This document shows, piece after piece, positions 11,690 to 21,400 of a stretch of 64,000 nt of DNA. Source of the stretch: Saururus chinensis. Taxonomy: Eukaryota; Streptophyta; Magnoliopsida; Piperales; Saururaceae. Both the position numbers and the translations under genes were made by a program. The notes beneath the pieces were generated by a model. The model was not told the DNA's origin, did not search any database, and saw nothing but the letters and a program-made list of their open reading frames with translations. The DNA lies in NCBI GenBank assembly GCA_035235625.1, contig CP141149.1, positions 9,082,893 through 9,146,892 of the forward strand. The letters run 5' to 3'. How positions within the stretch are numbered: the first letter of the stretch is position 1; every line of letters starts with the position of its first letter.

Positions 11690-12049
11690 GTGACGAAGAC
11701 ATAAAGAAATATATCTTTAGGCATAATTGAAGACCAAAGACCATAAAGTAAGCTACTTTACGAATAATTGATGATGAAGCATTATTGAATATGAAGGCCA
11801 AAGAGCATAAAGTAATCAAGCTTTATGCAATATTGTTGATGACTCTTAAAGAAGATTCTTTAGGGATAAGAATTCTTATCCTCCTTTTGTTTCTTTATTA
11901 TTTCTATGTTTGATTTGTATACTACCCAAAGTATCAATATAAAGATACTATATTGTAATTGGAAGGACATGCTTTTCCCTCTGAAGTTTTTCCCTTCTAA
12001 GCCAAGTCCTTCTTTCCCTACTCTTCTCTCTTGTAAGTCTTTCTCTTTC
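11690..12049 (+). promoter_or_regulatory. Pararetroviral promoter and leader, plus copy
   Basis: Intergenic region after ORF X. It holds several CATAAAGTA / CTTTATG boxes (11730-11830), then a TATA box (TATAAAG, 11938-11944) inside an inverted repeat AGTATC...GATACT (11930-11935 and 11944-11949). After it comes a conserved downstream stretch ('TATTGTAATTGGAAGGACATGC', then 'CCCTTCTAAGCC'). Two more copies exist on the minus strand (about 13795-14100 and 19380-19700). The leader is cut at 12049 by the solo LTR and resumes at 13695. Transcription would run rightwards. Confidence 0.7.
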
Positions 12050-13694
12050 TGTGACAACCCAGATATTAGGTACGTTTCTATTATTAGAATTTTAATATAT
12101 TAATAGAATATTCTTTAGAATGTTGTACCTAAAGTGATATTGTAGAACTCTAAAAACCGAACATAAAGATTTTTGAATCATTTGAATTGGAGGTCGTGGC
12201 CATATGTAGCAATCGTGGGAGCGTGCATCATAAGCAGGCCCACGATGAAACTGCAGTAAAACCTATCCTTGAGTGGTCTTGTTTCGAAGGGCTTGTCGAT
12301 ACGAGTCCATTGGTACCGAGAACGTATAATTCCGATGTATATGTTAAAAGTTAGAGCAATTTAAAGTAAAAAAAACCAAAATAATAATATTATTTTATTG
12401 TCGGCTGACGCGCGCGACGCGCAATGTTGCGCAGTGTACCCACCCGGCGTGTGGAATCGCGTGGCCCGTGAAGTGGGCCACGCGCCAGCCAGGGGACCGA
12501 GCGACACGCGTAACCCACATGCCGGGTTTTGCGTTACTGGACAGTAACTGAGCGCCACGCGTGGTTTTGCCCGGTGCCACCTCGCGACACGTGGTGGACA
12601 CGCATCGTGCATCACACGGTTTGTTCCTACTATATATGCCATCCAAATTTCATGTTTTCTATTCACTTCTACCACAGTCAAAACTTTTGACCCTCCGTTC
12701 TAAGCCGTTTTAAGTTCGATTTGACCCGTTCAAAAGGCATTTCTAACTAAATCGAAGGTGCCGAACGCTGTGACGGGGCCGGATTTTCCATACAAGCTCT
12801 TTATAGCCACAAACGTTATACCCCAATTCTAAGGTAGGGGGTCTTAAACTCTAGCTTATGCTCTGCTCGTATACTTGACTTTTTATTCATCGTTTTTATT
12901 CTGTTATGCTCATGTGCTCAAGTTTTCTGAAAAACGTTATATACGTGTTATGTTTTACATACCCTGATTTGTGTCATGGTACTTACATTTGCTAGATAAT
13001 TCTGGAGTCAAACCTAAAATTGTAATATTTTATTTGGAGAAAAATAATCGGTATGGTGCGCGCATGGGTGTGGAGCATCATAGGAAAGCTCGTCACTTAC
13101 TGAGCTTCCCGTTGCCCCATGAGCGTCGGGAGGAATGTCGTTTGGTATCACGGCTTTGGATTTATCGTCATTGGACGAACCGGTGTTTTTTGGAAATTAT
13201 TTTTGAATTCATTTTTTTAATACATTCTGTTTAGCAAAAGCTATTATCGGCATGAGTTTTCTACTTAGCATCAAATTAGATCTTAATTCCACCTAATAAA
13301 CATACTCACCCACCCCCAGATTTTGCAGGAATTAGAACTAGAACGGAGATAGGAGATGAAAAGTTATCAAAACAATTTATGTGGTAGTTTCTTTGGATAT
13401 AATCTTTGTAATTTTTTTTTGACAGCATATCAAGGTAATGTCTCAAATTTTGTATAACTATTTGTTTTGCGCACAGTGATCCCAGCATGCAAATAACGAA
13501 GATATCTAAAAATTGAAAAAATTGACTATGTTCCTGTATAATTGCCCCAATGTTTAGTTTGAATATAGAATATATCATATTTCGTGTGTTATATGCATTG
13601 ACGCCCATCATGTTCAGCCACATGGATATAAATTTATGTGTGTCAGACGAAGCCATATTATATAGCATATCATTATAAAATGGCGGTCGTCACA
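12050..13694 (+). mobile_element. Family-A chromovirus solo LTR, 1645 bp, TSD ctttc
   Basis: Begins TGTGACAACCC and ends GGTCGTCACA; flanked by identical ctttc (12045-12049 and 13695-13699). It contains a GC- and CpG-rich stretch (about 12400-12620) upstream of a TATA box (TATATAT at 12631-12637). Then comes the 'GCCCCATGAGCGTCGGGAGGAATG' block (13113-13136), and near the 3' end the 'ACTCACCCACCCCCAGATTTTGCAGG' box. The same arrangement recurs at 3563-7722, 27111-28620 and 28670-31084. No internal region remains, so it is a solo LTR. It sits in the leader of the endogenous pararetrovirus. Confidence 0.92.
12631..12637 (+). promoter_or_regulatory. TATA box of the family-A solo LTR
   Basis: TATATAT directly after the CpG-rich stretch. 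It aligns with TATAAATA at 27659-27666 and with minus-strand TATAAA at 30443-30450 and 4644-4651 in sister LTRs. It is the likely U3/R promoter of the chromovirus. Confidence 0.6.
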
Positions 13695-13724
13695 CTTTCA
13701 CTTTTGTAATCTTTTCTTTTATCT

Positions 13725-13794
13725 TCTCCACCTCAATTTTTGATTTACTTATTTCGGTAGCATTTCATAAGTAAAGGGTAAATTAAGGTGGAGA
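13725..13794. repeat. Palindrome joining plus and minus pararetroviral leaders
   Basis: Arms 13725-13752 and 13767-13794 (28 nt each, about five mismatches) surround a 14-nt loop (13753-13766). They mark the centre of a much larger inverted repeat: leader and promoter at 11690-12049 plus 13695-13752 on one side, the same region in reverse at 13767-14100 on the other. The 1.6-kb solo LTR sits in one arm. Confidence 0.8.
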
Positions 13795-14100
13795 AAAAGA
13801 GAAAGTTGAAAGAAAGAAACTGGGAAAGAAGGACTTTGCTGAGAAAAGCTTAGAAGGGGAAAGGTTTGGAGGGTAATGCTTGTCCTCCCGATTACAATAT
13901 AGTCCCTTTATATAGTGACTTTGGGTAGTATACAAACAAAATAAATAAATAATAAAGAAAAGGAGGATAAGAAATATTAATTATTATCCCTAAAGAATCC
14001 TCTTTAAGAGTTTTCGGCAATAATGCATAAAGTTTAATTACTTTATGTTCTCCGGTCCTTATGTTCAATAATGCTCCGTCTTCAATTATTCATTAAGTAG
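13795..14100 (-). promoter_or_regulatory. Pararetroviral promoter and leader, minus copy 1
   Basis: Reverse-oriented copy of the region at 11690-12049. The TATA box (TATATAAA, minus sense) lies in 13903-13915 within the inverted repeat AGTCAC...GGGACT (13901-13906 and 13915-13920 on the plus strand as AGTCCC...GTGACT). Upstream, the GCATAAAG / ACTTTATG pair is at about 14024-14049. Transcription would run leftwards, into the palindrome at 13760 and towards the plus-strand copy, so the two promoters converge. Confidence 0.7.
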
Positions 14101-14136
14101 ATAACTTTATGGTCTTCTTATCTTGGAGGAATCTTT

Positions 14137-15135
14137 TCACGGTTCCATAGCATTTTCTAGATTATCTTCTTCGATTTTGTTAAGTCCATAGTCGTTTTCT
14201 TCATTGAAATATTCTGGTGGATGAACAATATTATGCAATCTTGTGAACCATTGATCTCCTTGATATCCCAAGGCATCTTGGTAGAGATTCATTGTGTTCT
14301 TTGTTTTAGGAATTTTTCCTTTTTCTAATTTACCACCAATTCCACTGATGAGACTACTATCATAAATACTGCACTAAACTATTGTCCTTTGAGTTTGGTC
14401 TGTTGTAATAAAACTTAGGAATCTTCTATTGTGTTTGAGCTCTCTTTTAATCTCCAATAAACCAAAAGCTCTGGCTTCATTTATTATTTTGTTTCTGAAA
14501 ATTAGTTCCCATTTTTTCTGTTATTTCATATCTAAAATAGTAAGTTGCTCGTCATATCCCTAATAACTATTCATAAGGGCTTGTTCCATATTGCTCACTT
14601 TGGCTTTGTGTTACTATAGCAAATGTAATGGAGGATAGCATTCTCCATCCTTCTCCCATTTTGGTAAGGCCGTTGTACTATTAATAACAAAATTTGGCTC
14701 ATCATTATAATAGACAAATATTTTTGTCTCTTGTAGAATGATGGGAGAGTAATATTTAATGTTACAAGAATTTAGGGGATATAACCATTCAAAGATTTTA
14801 ATAATTTTCTCTTGATCTTTGTCTTCTGGTTTGTTTATGATCTGGTGAAGAACTACTTAAGTAATTCCTTTAACTACTTTCTAGTCTATTTTCCCAATGT
14901 AAAGACCATTCCAATTATCAAAGAGTGTATGCTTCCACTCTTGTTGGGTTGTAGACTCCAAACTTTGAATTTTGTCAATAATTTCAAATGGCAATTTTTC
15001 TTCCCAAATCCATTCATTATAAATGGCTCTTGAAATCTTTGAAGACATCTTATATGAAGTAATGATATCCTTCATTTTTGAAGCAACAAAATTTTGCTTT
15101 TCCTTTGGAACAGTTGAAAAAATATTTGAAACCAT
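14137..15135 (-). pseudogene. Pararetroviral distal ORF Y, 333 codons with in-frame stops
   Basis: From the ATG at 15135 a single minus-strand frame can be followed without any frameshift to a TGA at 14137-14139. It is broken only by about seven in-frame TAG/TAA codons, several where a Gln codon (CAG or CAA) would be one C-to-T change away. Features: a Trp-rich segment 'YNEWIWEEK' (about residues 40-50), 'WKHTLFDNWNGLYIGK' (68-84), a central basic part, and a C-terminal 'GDQWFTRLHNIVHPPEYF' followed by an acidic tail. The promoter starts directly after the stop. I do not recognise a domain; by position it is the ORF after the polyprotein gene, where other caulimovirids carry a transactivator or unknown ORF. 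It differs from ORF X of the neighbouring copies. Confidence 0.6.
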
Positions 15136-15173
15136 TTACATATATACCAAAAAGATATCATATACTTGATTTA

Positions 15174-15670
15174 TTAAATCATTAAATAAGTTATCAAGTA
15201 AGACTTTATTGAAAAGAGATAACTTATTGTTTGTTTCAAAACAATTTTCGGATAAGGAATGATCCCAATTTTGTTATTTATCCAAACAACTTGGCTTTTT
15301 GGCAAAGCTACAACCATCATTGGATTTGATGTGTCCTTACCCGTAGTTAGACACTTGGGACTAGCTTGGAATTCTTGAGGATCCAAGTCCTTTAAGTTTT
15401 TTATAGTGCTTTCCTACATGTATACATTATTGCTATGACTCCACAGAATTACGTTGCTGTCTTTCTGTGAGGAGAAAAAGTAGTATATTTAAAATCATGA
15501 TAGATTTTATTTTCTTGATTTATCATGGGATTTTTCTCTTTTGATGAAGATGAAACTTCGGCGTGTTTTTTATTCATTCCTTTGTCAATTTTTCTAATAA
15601 GAAAATCAAATAAAGAGTAAGCAACAGTTTCCACATCATAATTGAATTGAGGAGATTTACCCTTTTTCAT
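15174..15670 (-). pseudogene. Pararetroviral fragments between protease and ORF Y
   Basis: Two minus-strand open pieces, 73 codons (15449-15670) and 70 codons (15174-15386), in different frames. The first has a Lys/Ser-rich stretch 'KHAEVSSSSKEKN'. They follow the protease-RT linker directly at about 15670-15690, where the RT and RNase H should be, so at least 1.5 kb of polymerase appears deleted. What they encode is not recognisable; they may be the polyprotein C-terminus or the start of ORF Y. Confidence 0.4.
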
Positions 15671-15689
15671 TAAATATTAGATTTTCTTT

Positions 15690-16079
15690 TACATGATCTA
15701 TTTAACCTATTTGAGTTGGTGTTATAAATTGAAATATTATTTCTTTGCCATTTAATATGGTTTTAATTCCTTTAAAATCAATTTTCTCAATAGGTTGGAT
15801 CATGTTTAGAAAAGAAGTTCCTAATATCATATTTTGTGTTAATTTTTTTTATTAAGACTAATATTACTGGAATACACCTTCCATATTACAAATATAAGAG
15901 TTTAATAATTTATACTCAATATATATTGTACTTCCATAAGCCGTATTCAATGTTTTATCTATTTTTTTAAAATAATTAATAGGAATTAGTCCTTTGATAC
16001 AATTCATATCTACTCCTGAATCTATCAAGGCAATAATTTCAATATTAAAATCTTCATTTATTACTAGTTTAATATTCAC
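15690..16079 (-). pseudogene. Pararetroviral aspartic protease and linker
   Basis: The frame at 15864-16079 contains 'EIIALIDSGVDMNCIKGLIP', a retropepsin-type active-site loop (D-S-G) preceded by hydrophobic residues, as in caulimovirid proteases. The following linker (about 15690-15860) matches the plus-strand linker at 8050-8130. It lies downstream of the capsid region and upstream of the RT deletion, as expected for MP-CP-PR-RT order on the minus strand. A stop closes the frame after about 70 codons. Confidence 0.65.
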
Positions 16080-16469
16080 AACCCTTTCTTGATAGGTAAG
16101 ATTATTTATGATTTGTAAATAATCATTTAATTCTTCATTAAGCTCTTCATTGATCTCTTCATTATTTTATGTATTGATGATAATATTCTTAGAGTTTTCT
16201 AAATTTATAACTCTCAGTTTTAAATTTTTTATTTCTTCTTCTATTTTAAAATTTTTATTTTTAAATCTTCTTTATATATATCTTTTTCTTTTTTAGGTTC
16301 TCTCATTCTGTTATAAACTTCTGATAAGGTATAAGGAACTATAGATTCATAATTCTTTTGAGATTTATTAGATTCATTTGAGGAATTCTCAATATATTTT
16401 TCAATCGCCATCCTCCTAGATTGAGGATCTTGGATTTCATCAATTGGATCTAATATAAAAGACTGATTA

Positions 16470-18031
16470 AGTAGTCAACACATTTAAACTTAATCCATTC
16501 ATATTTAGAATAGTTGTATAATAATCATGCGTTCCTTTACAAGAACATTCTTCATTATTTTCTTCTGTATTAGAATCCAATGAGGATAAAATATCATCAA
16601 TTTGAATAATATTTTCATTTGAAGATTTAGGACTATTTACTTCATTATCTTCAATTAAGATATTGTATAATTTTTTAGCTAATTCACTGTCTTCTACAAT
16701 TTTATTAATTTTTCTTTAATCTTTTCAAATTTTGGTTTTTATATCTATTACCATAATGTCCCTTTTGTTTATATTTGAAACAAGTAATTTATTTGGTTTT
16801 TTCTTTCTTTCTTTTTTCTCATCATTTCTTTTGGATTTAGATTTATACTTGGTTTAGGATTTTCTTAAGACTGTTTTTTATTCTTTCTTTGTGGATAAGA
16901 AAGACCAATATCATAACAAAATTGCTCATATAATTGTCCTATTTCTTATTTTCTTGTAATTCTTCGCTTTTTAAGCTAGGTTTTTAGATTAATAACATTA
17001 CACAGAGATAATCCTTATACAATACATTCACTAATAAGTTCTCCATAAGTATAATTATCATATAAAATGGTATGATGTCCTGATTTGTCTCGAAGTCTAG
17101 TTCTTTCCTTTCCACCAAACATAATTGGAAGTCTAGAAATAAATTTTACTTTCCAAAATTGACTATTACCATCCTCGAGATGCATTACTTTAGAAAGAAA
17201 AACATCTTAAATGAGTTAGGGTAGGACATTTAAGATTCATAAGTAATTCCTTATTTCTATCATAATTTGCAAATATATTTACACCAAATTGTTTAAAAAT
17301 GCTCTAAATTAAAGTATAAATAGAATCATCCATTTCAGTATTAAAAAGGATTATTTGACCTTTCTCACGTGTAGAAAACTTGGTAATAATTCTTTTAGAA
17401 TTGAGAATTTCTTCCTTTTGTTGATTAGTCAGGATATGATCCCACCAGCCTTTTAATTGTCCTGTAAATCTAGTAGTTATAGAAAAAGTTATTTATTTAT
17501 CTATATTTTTTGTAGCTCTACCAATAGTTGCATGCATTAACATTCTATGGAGAACAATGGATATAAAATATTCAGATAATCAATCTACATCCCATTCATA
17601 AATACTTTATGAATTGAAGACAAAAGAATTTACAATCTGTTCTTCTTCATAAAGAAGGTCCATAGTGTTGGAAGAGGGCAATAAGTCCTTGTTTGGGTTA
17701 TCGGGGTATTTAATTTTATCTTCCCCTTAAAATTGAAATTATTAATTGATTCATATTCTTATTCATAGTTTATCACTGCTTTATTATAATGAGATAACAT
17801 CATAATATTTCCATTAGGCTTTGTAATATTAAGATTTATTAATCTTTATGTGAGTTGTCCCTGAAATTCATCATTGCATTGTTTGGCTTCCCCTAATTTG
17901 AAACCAGGGATGCCCATGGGAGGTTTTATTATTGGAGAAATACTAGAAGAGCTAGTTTGGTATTTTGAGTTATAGGATAATTTCTCTATAAGGTCCTCAA
18001 TTCTAATTAATTGATTGTTAGTAGTTTGCAA
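16470..18031 (-). pseudogene. Pararetroviral capsid (coat protein) region, broken
   Basis: Minus-strand capsid region. The N-terminal open piece (17846-18031) holds 'IRIEDLIEKLS' and 'PPMGIPGFKLGEAKQC'. The central core near 17430-17600 has the 'FTGQLKGWWD' block shared by plant pararetrovirus capsid proteins, in frame-broken context. An acidic Asp/Glu/Asn-rich part (about 16540-16700) and a nucleocapsid zinc knuckle (about 16746-16790) follow. The knuckle reads C-F-K-Y-K-Q-K-G-H-Y-G-N-R-Y, so two of three Cys have become Tyr (TGT to TAT). Many stops. The first part has a second copy at 20870-21000 which continues differently, into ORF X. Confidence 0.65.
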
Positions 18032-18033
18032 AT

Positions 18034-18429
18034 TTAGATTTGTATGATTTTTTTTGTGACTACCTGATATAAAGGATTTGTATTATCTCTTGTAATTTGG
18101 GAAAAAGGGGGTAGTTTCCAAAATTTGGCTATTATTGTGTATTTATAAAGGACTAGAAAGAGGATGTATTGCCCACAAATTTTTTCCTTGTTTACCAGTC
18201 CAATTTTTATAATGATCATTTATAACCATCATATTTTTGTTGTTATAAGGATTATAAGTCTCAAATCATTGTTAGAAATAAATTTATAATTTTATGACAA
18301 ATTAAGAAGTTATAATACATTTCTTTATAAGTTGTAATTTGACTTTTGGCAAAATTTTGAAATACTATTCCCTGATTTTTTTTTGGTAAATAAAATTCTT
18401 GAATAATTATGTTTCTATCAACCTAGAAT
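18034..18429 (-). pseudogene. Pararetroviral polyprotein between movement protein and capsid
   Basis: Minus-strand sequence, including a 61-codon open piece (18034-18219), homologous to 21003-21400 in the neighbouring copy; both share 'PPFSQIT.DNTN..YQ.V'. It joins the movement-protein end to the capsid start. No motif is recognised. Confidence 0.5.
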
Positions 18430-19147
18430 TTAGATTGAATTGTGGTTATTTGGAATTTTAACTGCAACATTAGATTTTTTAAGATTTGTTTCAATTAAGA
18501 TAGTTTTACCTTTGTTGCTTATAAGCCTTATATTAGGACTGAAGATATTCATGACCTTATAATAAATACAATAAGCAATATCTAAAGTAACAACATCTAG
18601 AATGTTATTATCAGACAAAGATAAACATGGATTAGGAAAATAGTCATAAATAAACCGGACCATTAGATAAATTGGATTCAATAACACCCATAATAGATTG
18701 CTGAAAATTCAAGCATCTAGCATCACGTAAGCATAAATTTAAACAAGTATTTAAACCTTCTAAAATTAAAGGCTTTAAAGCAACCTTAAAAAGGCCAATA
18801 TGTAAATATTGATACTTATCCGTATAAATTGGTTTGCACTTCATTTCTAGCTTCAACCATGAATGACAGAATCGGCTCACTTCATAATTGTACATACGAA
18901 CAAATGAGGCAAAATGATTAACTCCCTTTAACAAAAAGAGATGACGGGATAATACCTTGCCTCTATCCATTTCAGGAAGAAGTAAGAGACAATATGTAGG
19001 ACATATCACTTCTAATTGACTTAAGAAATGAGATGCCTTCCTTATCATGATAAGTAAGAAGAAAGAAGTAATTTGTAAACCATATTTCACAATAACAAGT
19101 GGAAGGTTAAGAGAAAACAAAAAGGGAAATCCATTCCTTTCCCGCAT
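18430..19147 (-). pseudogene. Pararetroviral movement protein, frameshifted
   Basis: 30K-superfamily movement protein of a caulimovirid, starting at the ATG at 19147 just after the leader. It runs open for 167 codons to 18644, then continues in another frame to 18430; the two frames overlap around 18655-18687. Diagnostic stretch: 'YQYLHIGLFKVALKPLILEG', then 'LCLRDARCLNFQQSIMGVIE' and 'NGPVY', the conserved core of plant pararetrovirus movement proteins. Compared with the copy at 21770-22107 it lacks about 45 bases after 'DDV'. The family role is cell-to-cell transport through plasmodesmata. Frameshift and deletion make it non-functional. Confidence 0.75.
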
Positions 19148-19149
19148 AC

Positions 19150-19700
19150 CTAACTGCGTGCGTCCTCACAAACACATGTGGAGCACACACTTACCCCTCT
19201 ATCATCTTCATGCCTTAGCTACCATTTCGTAAGTAAAGGGAAAATTGAGGTAGGGAAGAAGAAGGAAGAAGATAAAAGAAAAGAACTTCTATTAACAATG
19301 AAAAAAAATTGTACAATAGGTGGATCAAGGAAAGAAAGAAAATATTACAAAAGTGAGAGAGAGATTTACAAGAGAGAAGAGTAGGCAAAGAATGACTTGG
19401 CTTAGAAGGGAAAAGCTTGTCCTCCTGAATACAAGATAGTCTCTTTATATAGAGACTTGAGTCATGTACAAACAATAGAAATAATAAAGAAAAGAGGATA
19501 GAAATACTTATCCCTAAGGATACTCTTTAAGAGTTGTTGGCAATAATGCATAAAGTATGATTACTTTATGCTTTTTGGTGTTTATCTTCAATAATGCTTC
19601 ATCTTCGATTATTTATAAAGTATATTACTTTATGGTCTTGTGGTCTTCGATTATGCATAAAGATATATTTCTTTATGCCTTCCTTATCCTGTAGTCACTG
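19150..19700 (-). promoter_or_regulatory. Pararetroviral promoter and leader, minus copy 2
   Basis: The intergenic region between ORF X of one viral unit and the movement protein of the next. The TATA box lies in a perfect inverted repeat: arms AGTCTC and GAGACT (19438-19443 and 19452-19457) around TTTATATA. Upstream (minus sense), a perfect 10-bp palindrome GCATAAAGTA / TACTTTATGC (19548-19557 and 19562-19571) has a 4-nt spacer. A weak tRNA-Met PBS candidate (minus TGGTAGCTAAGGC, 19212-19224) lies in the leader, but only part of it fits. Because it links two units head to tail, transcripts could run through it as they do through an LTR. Confidence 0.65.
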
Positions 19701-19850
19701 AGAGTCTTCTTTTGCTTATGTCCATTATGATCAATATTTTATTTCTTTATGTCATCTTCATAAAGATGCATCAATTCCCCGATATATTCATCCATATTTT
19801 CATTACTTTGAGTAAAGTCTTCTATTTCTGTTCCATCGGGAGTGTGTCCT

Positions 19851-20201
19851 TCATCTGAGAATGTAGGCAATAATTGTTGTTGAACGATATCCCTTGCTTT
19901 TTTTCTTTAATTCTTTAGGTGATGATCCTAAATATCTGGCCCAGAGTTTTGTCTTTAAAATGTTCATTGGGTTTAATTTCCAATCAAAAATAATTTCTTC
20001 TTGAGACTTTATTTCTTGTTTTGATTTTTTAATAGAAGACTTAATTTCTTCTAATTTTTGTTCTTGTCCTAGCATATTATGCCACCATTTGTAACAAGAT
20101 CTTCTAGCTAGACATGGTAGATTCAAGTCACCTCTCTCACATTCATATGCCCATGTCCAAATCCATGGGAGATTGAAAGTTTTGATGAAAGATAACATCA
20201 T
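19851..20201 (-). pseudogene. Pararetroviral distal ORF X, C-terminal part (segment E4)
   Basis: A 116-codon minus-strand frame paralogous to 11134-11604, with 'LNLPCLARRSCYKWWHN' and the same Lys/Glu-rich helical segment. It keeps the Trp codon where the plus copy has TAG, but shifts frame near the end ('..KKSKGYRST') and so lacks the acidic tail in frame. The promoter follows within 150 bases. Function unknown. Confidence 0.55.
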
Positions 20202-20400
20202 TTGTCCAAGAATATTCTCTGAACTTTTATAAATTTGCTAATAATCAAAATATTATGTCCTCTATAATTTAGGAAAATAATCTTCATTTGGGCCAAATTT
20301 TGCACACTAGTGATAAAACCAATTCAATAAGTCTGATAAGACTATATTGTTGGCCATATATAGAAATGAAGTATGTTTTTTTACTGAGTTCTGAATTTTT

Positions 20401-20849
20401 CTATGTATCAATATAGTCCCAGTAATTATATTCAATATGCCCTATAGATTGGAGACTTCTGTATTTATTAGGGACTAATCCCCAATATGAAATTTTTAGA
20501 ATATTTTGAATATAAGCTTTGCTATAAGAAATTGGAGATTTAGGATTGATTTTTTCCTTGTACAAGTAATTGTTACTCAATAAGTCGGAATGAGTATGGA
20601 ATAAAAAATTCATCTAACTTTTCCTCCTCTAATTGAGTGATTATGAGCACTATCAATGTATTTTTGTGCTATATAATTGGGATCATTGATCCATTTGATA
20701 TCCTCTGTATTAAGAGTCATAAATAGAATAAAATTTGGCTTCTTTAATAAGAGGTTCATGGGTTCTAACATAAGAACCTCCATGGCTAATTTAGAGCTTT
20801 CAGCTTCATTATTGTTCAAAATTGTTTGAGGATCGGGGATTGGAGACAC
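20401..20849 (-). pseudogene. Pararetroviral distal ORF X, N-terminal part (segment E4)
   Basis: Two abutting minus-strand frames (20610-20849 and 20401-20613) paralogous to 10448-10867. Upstream (minus sense, 20850-20950) the sequence is the capsid-start block seen at 17846-18031 ('PPMEIFDFNLG..' here), so in this copy the capsid start leads straight into ORF X without capsid core, protease or polymerase. A stop separates the frames. Role unknown. Confidence 0.55.
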
Positions 20850-20869
20850 AACACATTGTGTGGCTTATC

Positions 20870-21400
20870 CTAAGTTGAAATCAAAAATTTCCATAGGAGG
20901 TTTTATGATTAGAGAAATACTCGAGGAGCTTATTTGGGATTTTGAGTTATAGGATAATTTCTCTATATGATCTTCAATTCTAATTAATTAATTGTTAATA
21001 GTTTAAAATTTTAGATTTGTATGATTATTATGTTTTATGACTATCTGATATGAAAGATTTGTATTATCTCCCGTAATCTGGGAGAATAGAGTAGTTTTAA
21101 AATTTTGATTATTATTGTATATTTGTAAAGGATTAGAAGGAGGATGTATTGCTCTTAAATTTTTCCCTTCTTTAGTAGTCCAATTTTTATAATGATCAGT
21201 TATAACCATCATATTTTGTTGTTATATGGACTATAAGTCTAAAACTATTGTTTAAAATAAATAATAATTCTATTATCATATTAGAACTTATAATACATTT
21301 ACTTATAAGTTGTAATTTGATTTTTGGTAAAGGTTTTGAAATACCATTCCCTAAAATTTTTATTTATTGGTAACTAGAATTCTTGATTAAATATGTTTCT
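20870..21400 (-). pseudogene. Pararetroviral polyprotein between movement protein and ORF X
   Basis: Minus-strand homologue of 17846-18400; the open piece at 21003-21212 shares 'FSQITGDNTN.SYQIV'. It contains the capsid-start block and then diverges from the other copy at about 20880. Broken by stops. Confidence 0.5.

Noticed and set aside
19212..19224. tRNA-Met primer-binding site in the viral leader
   Set aside because: Only TGGTA and a few later bases fit, and the aligned positions in the other leader copy do not; kept just as a weak candidate in the leader entry.
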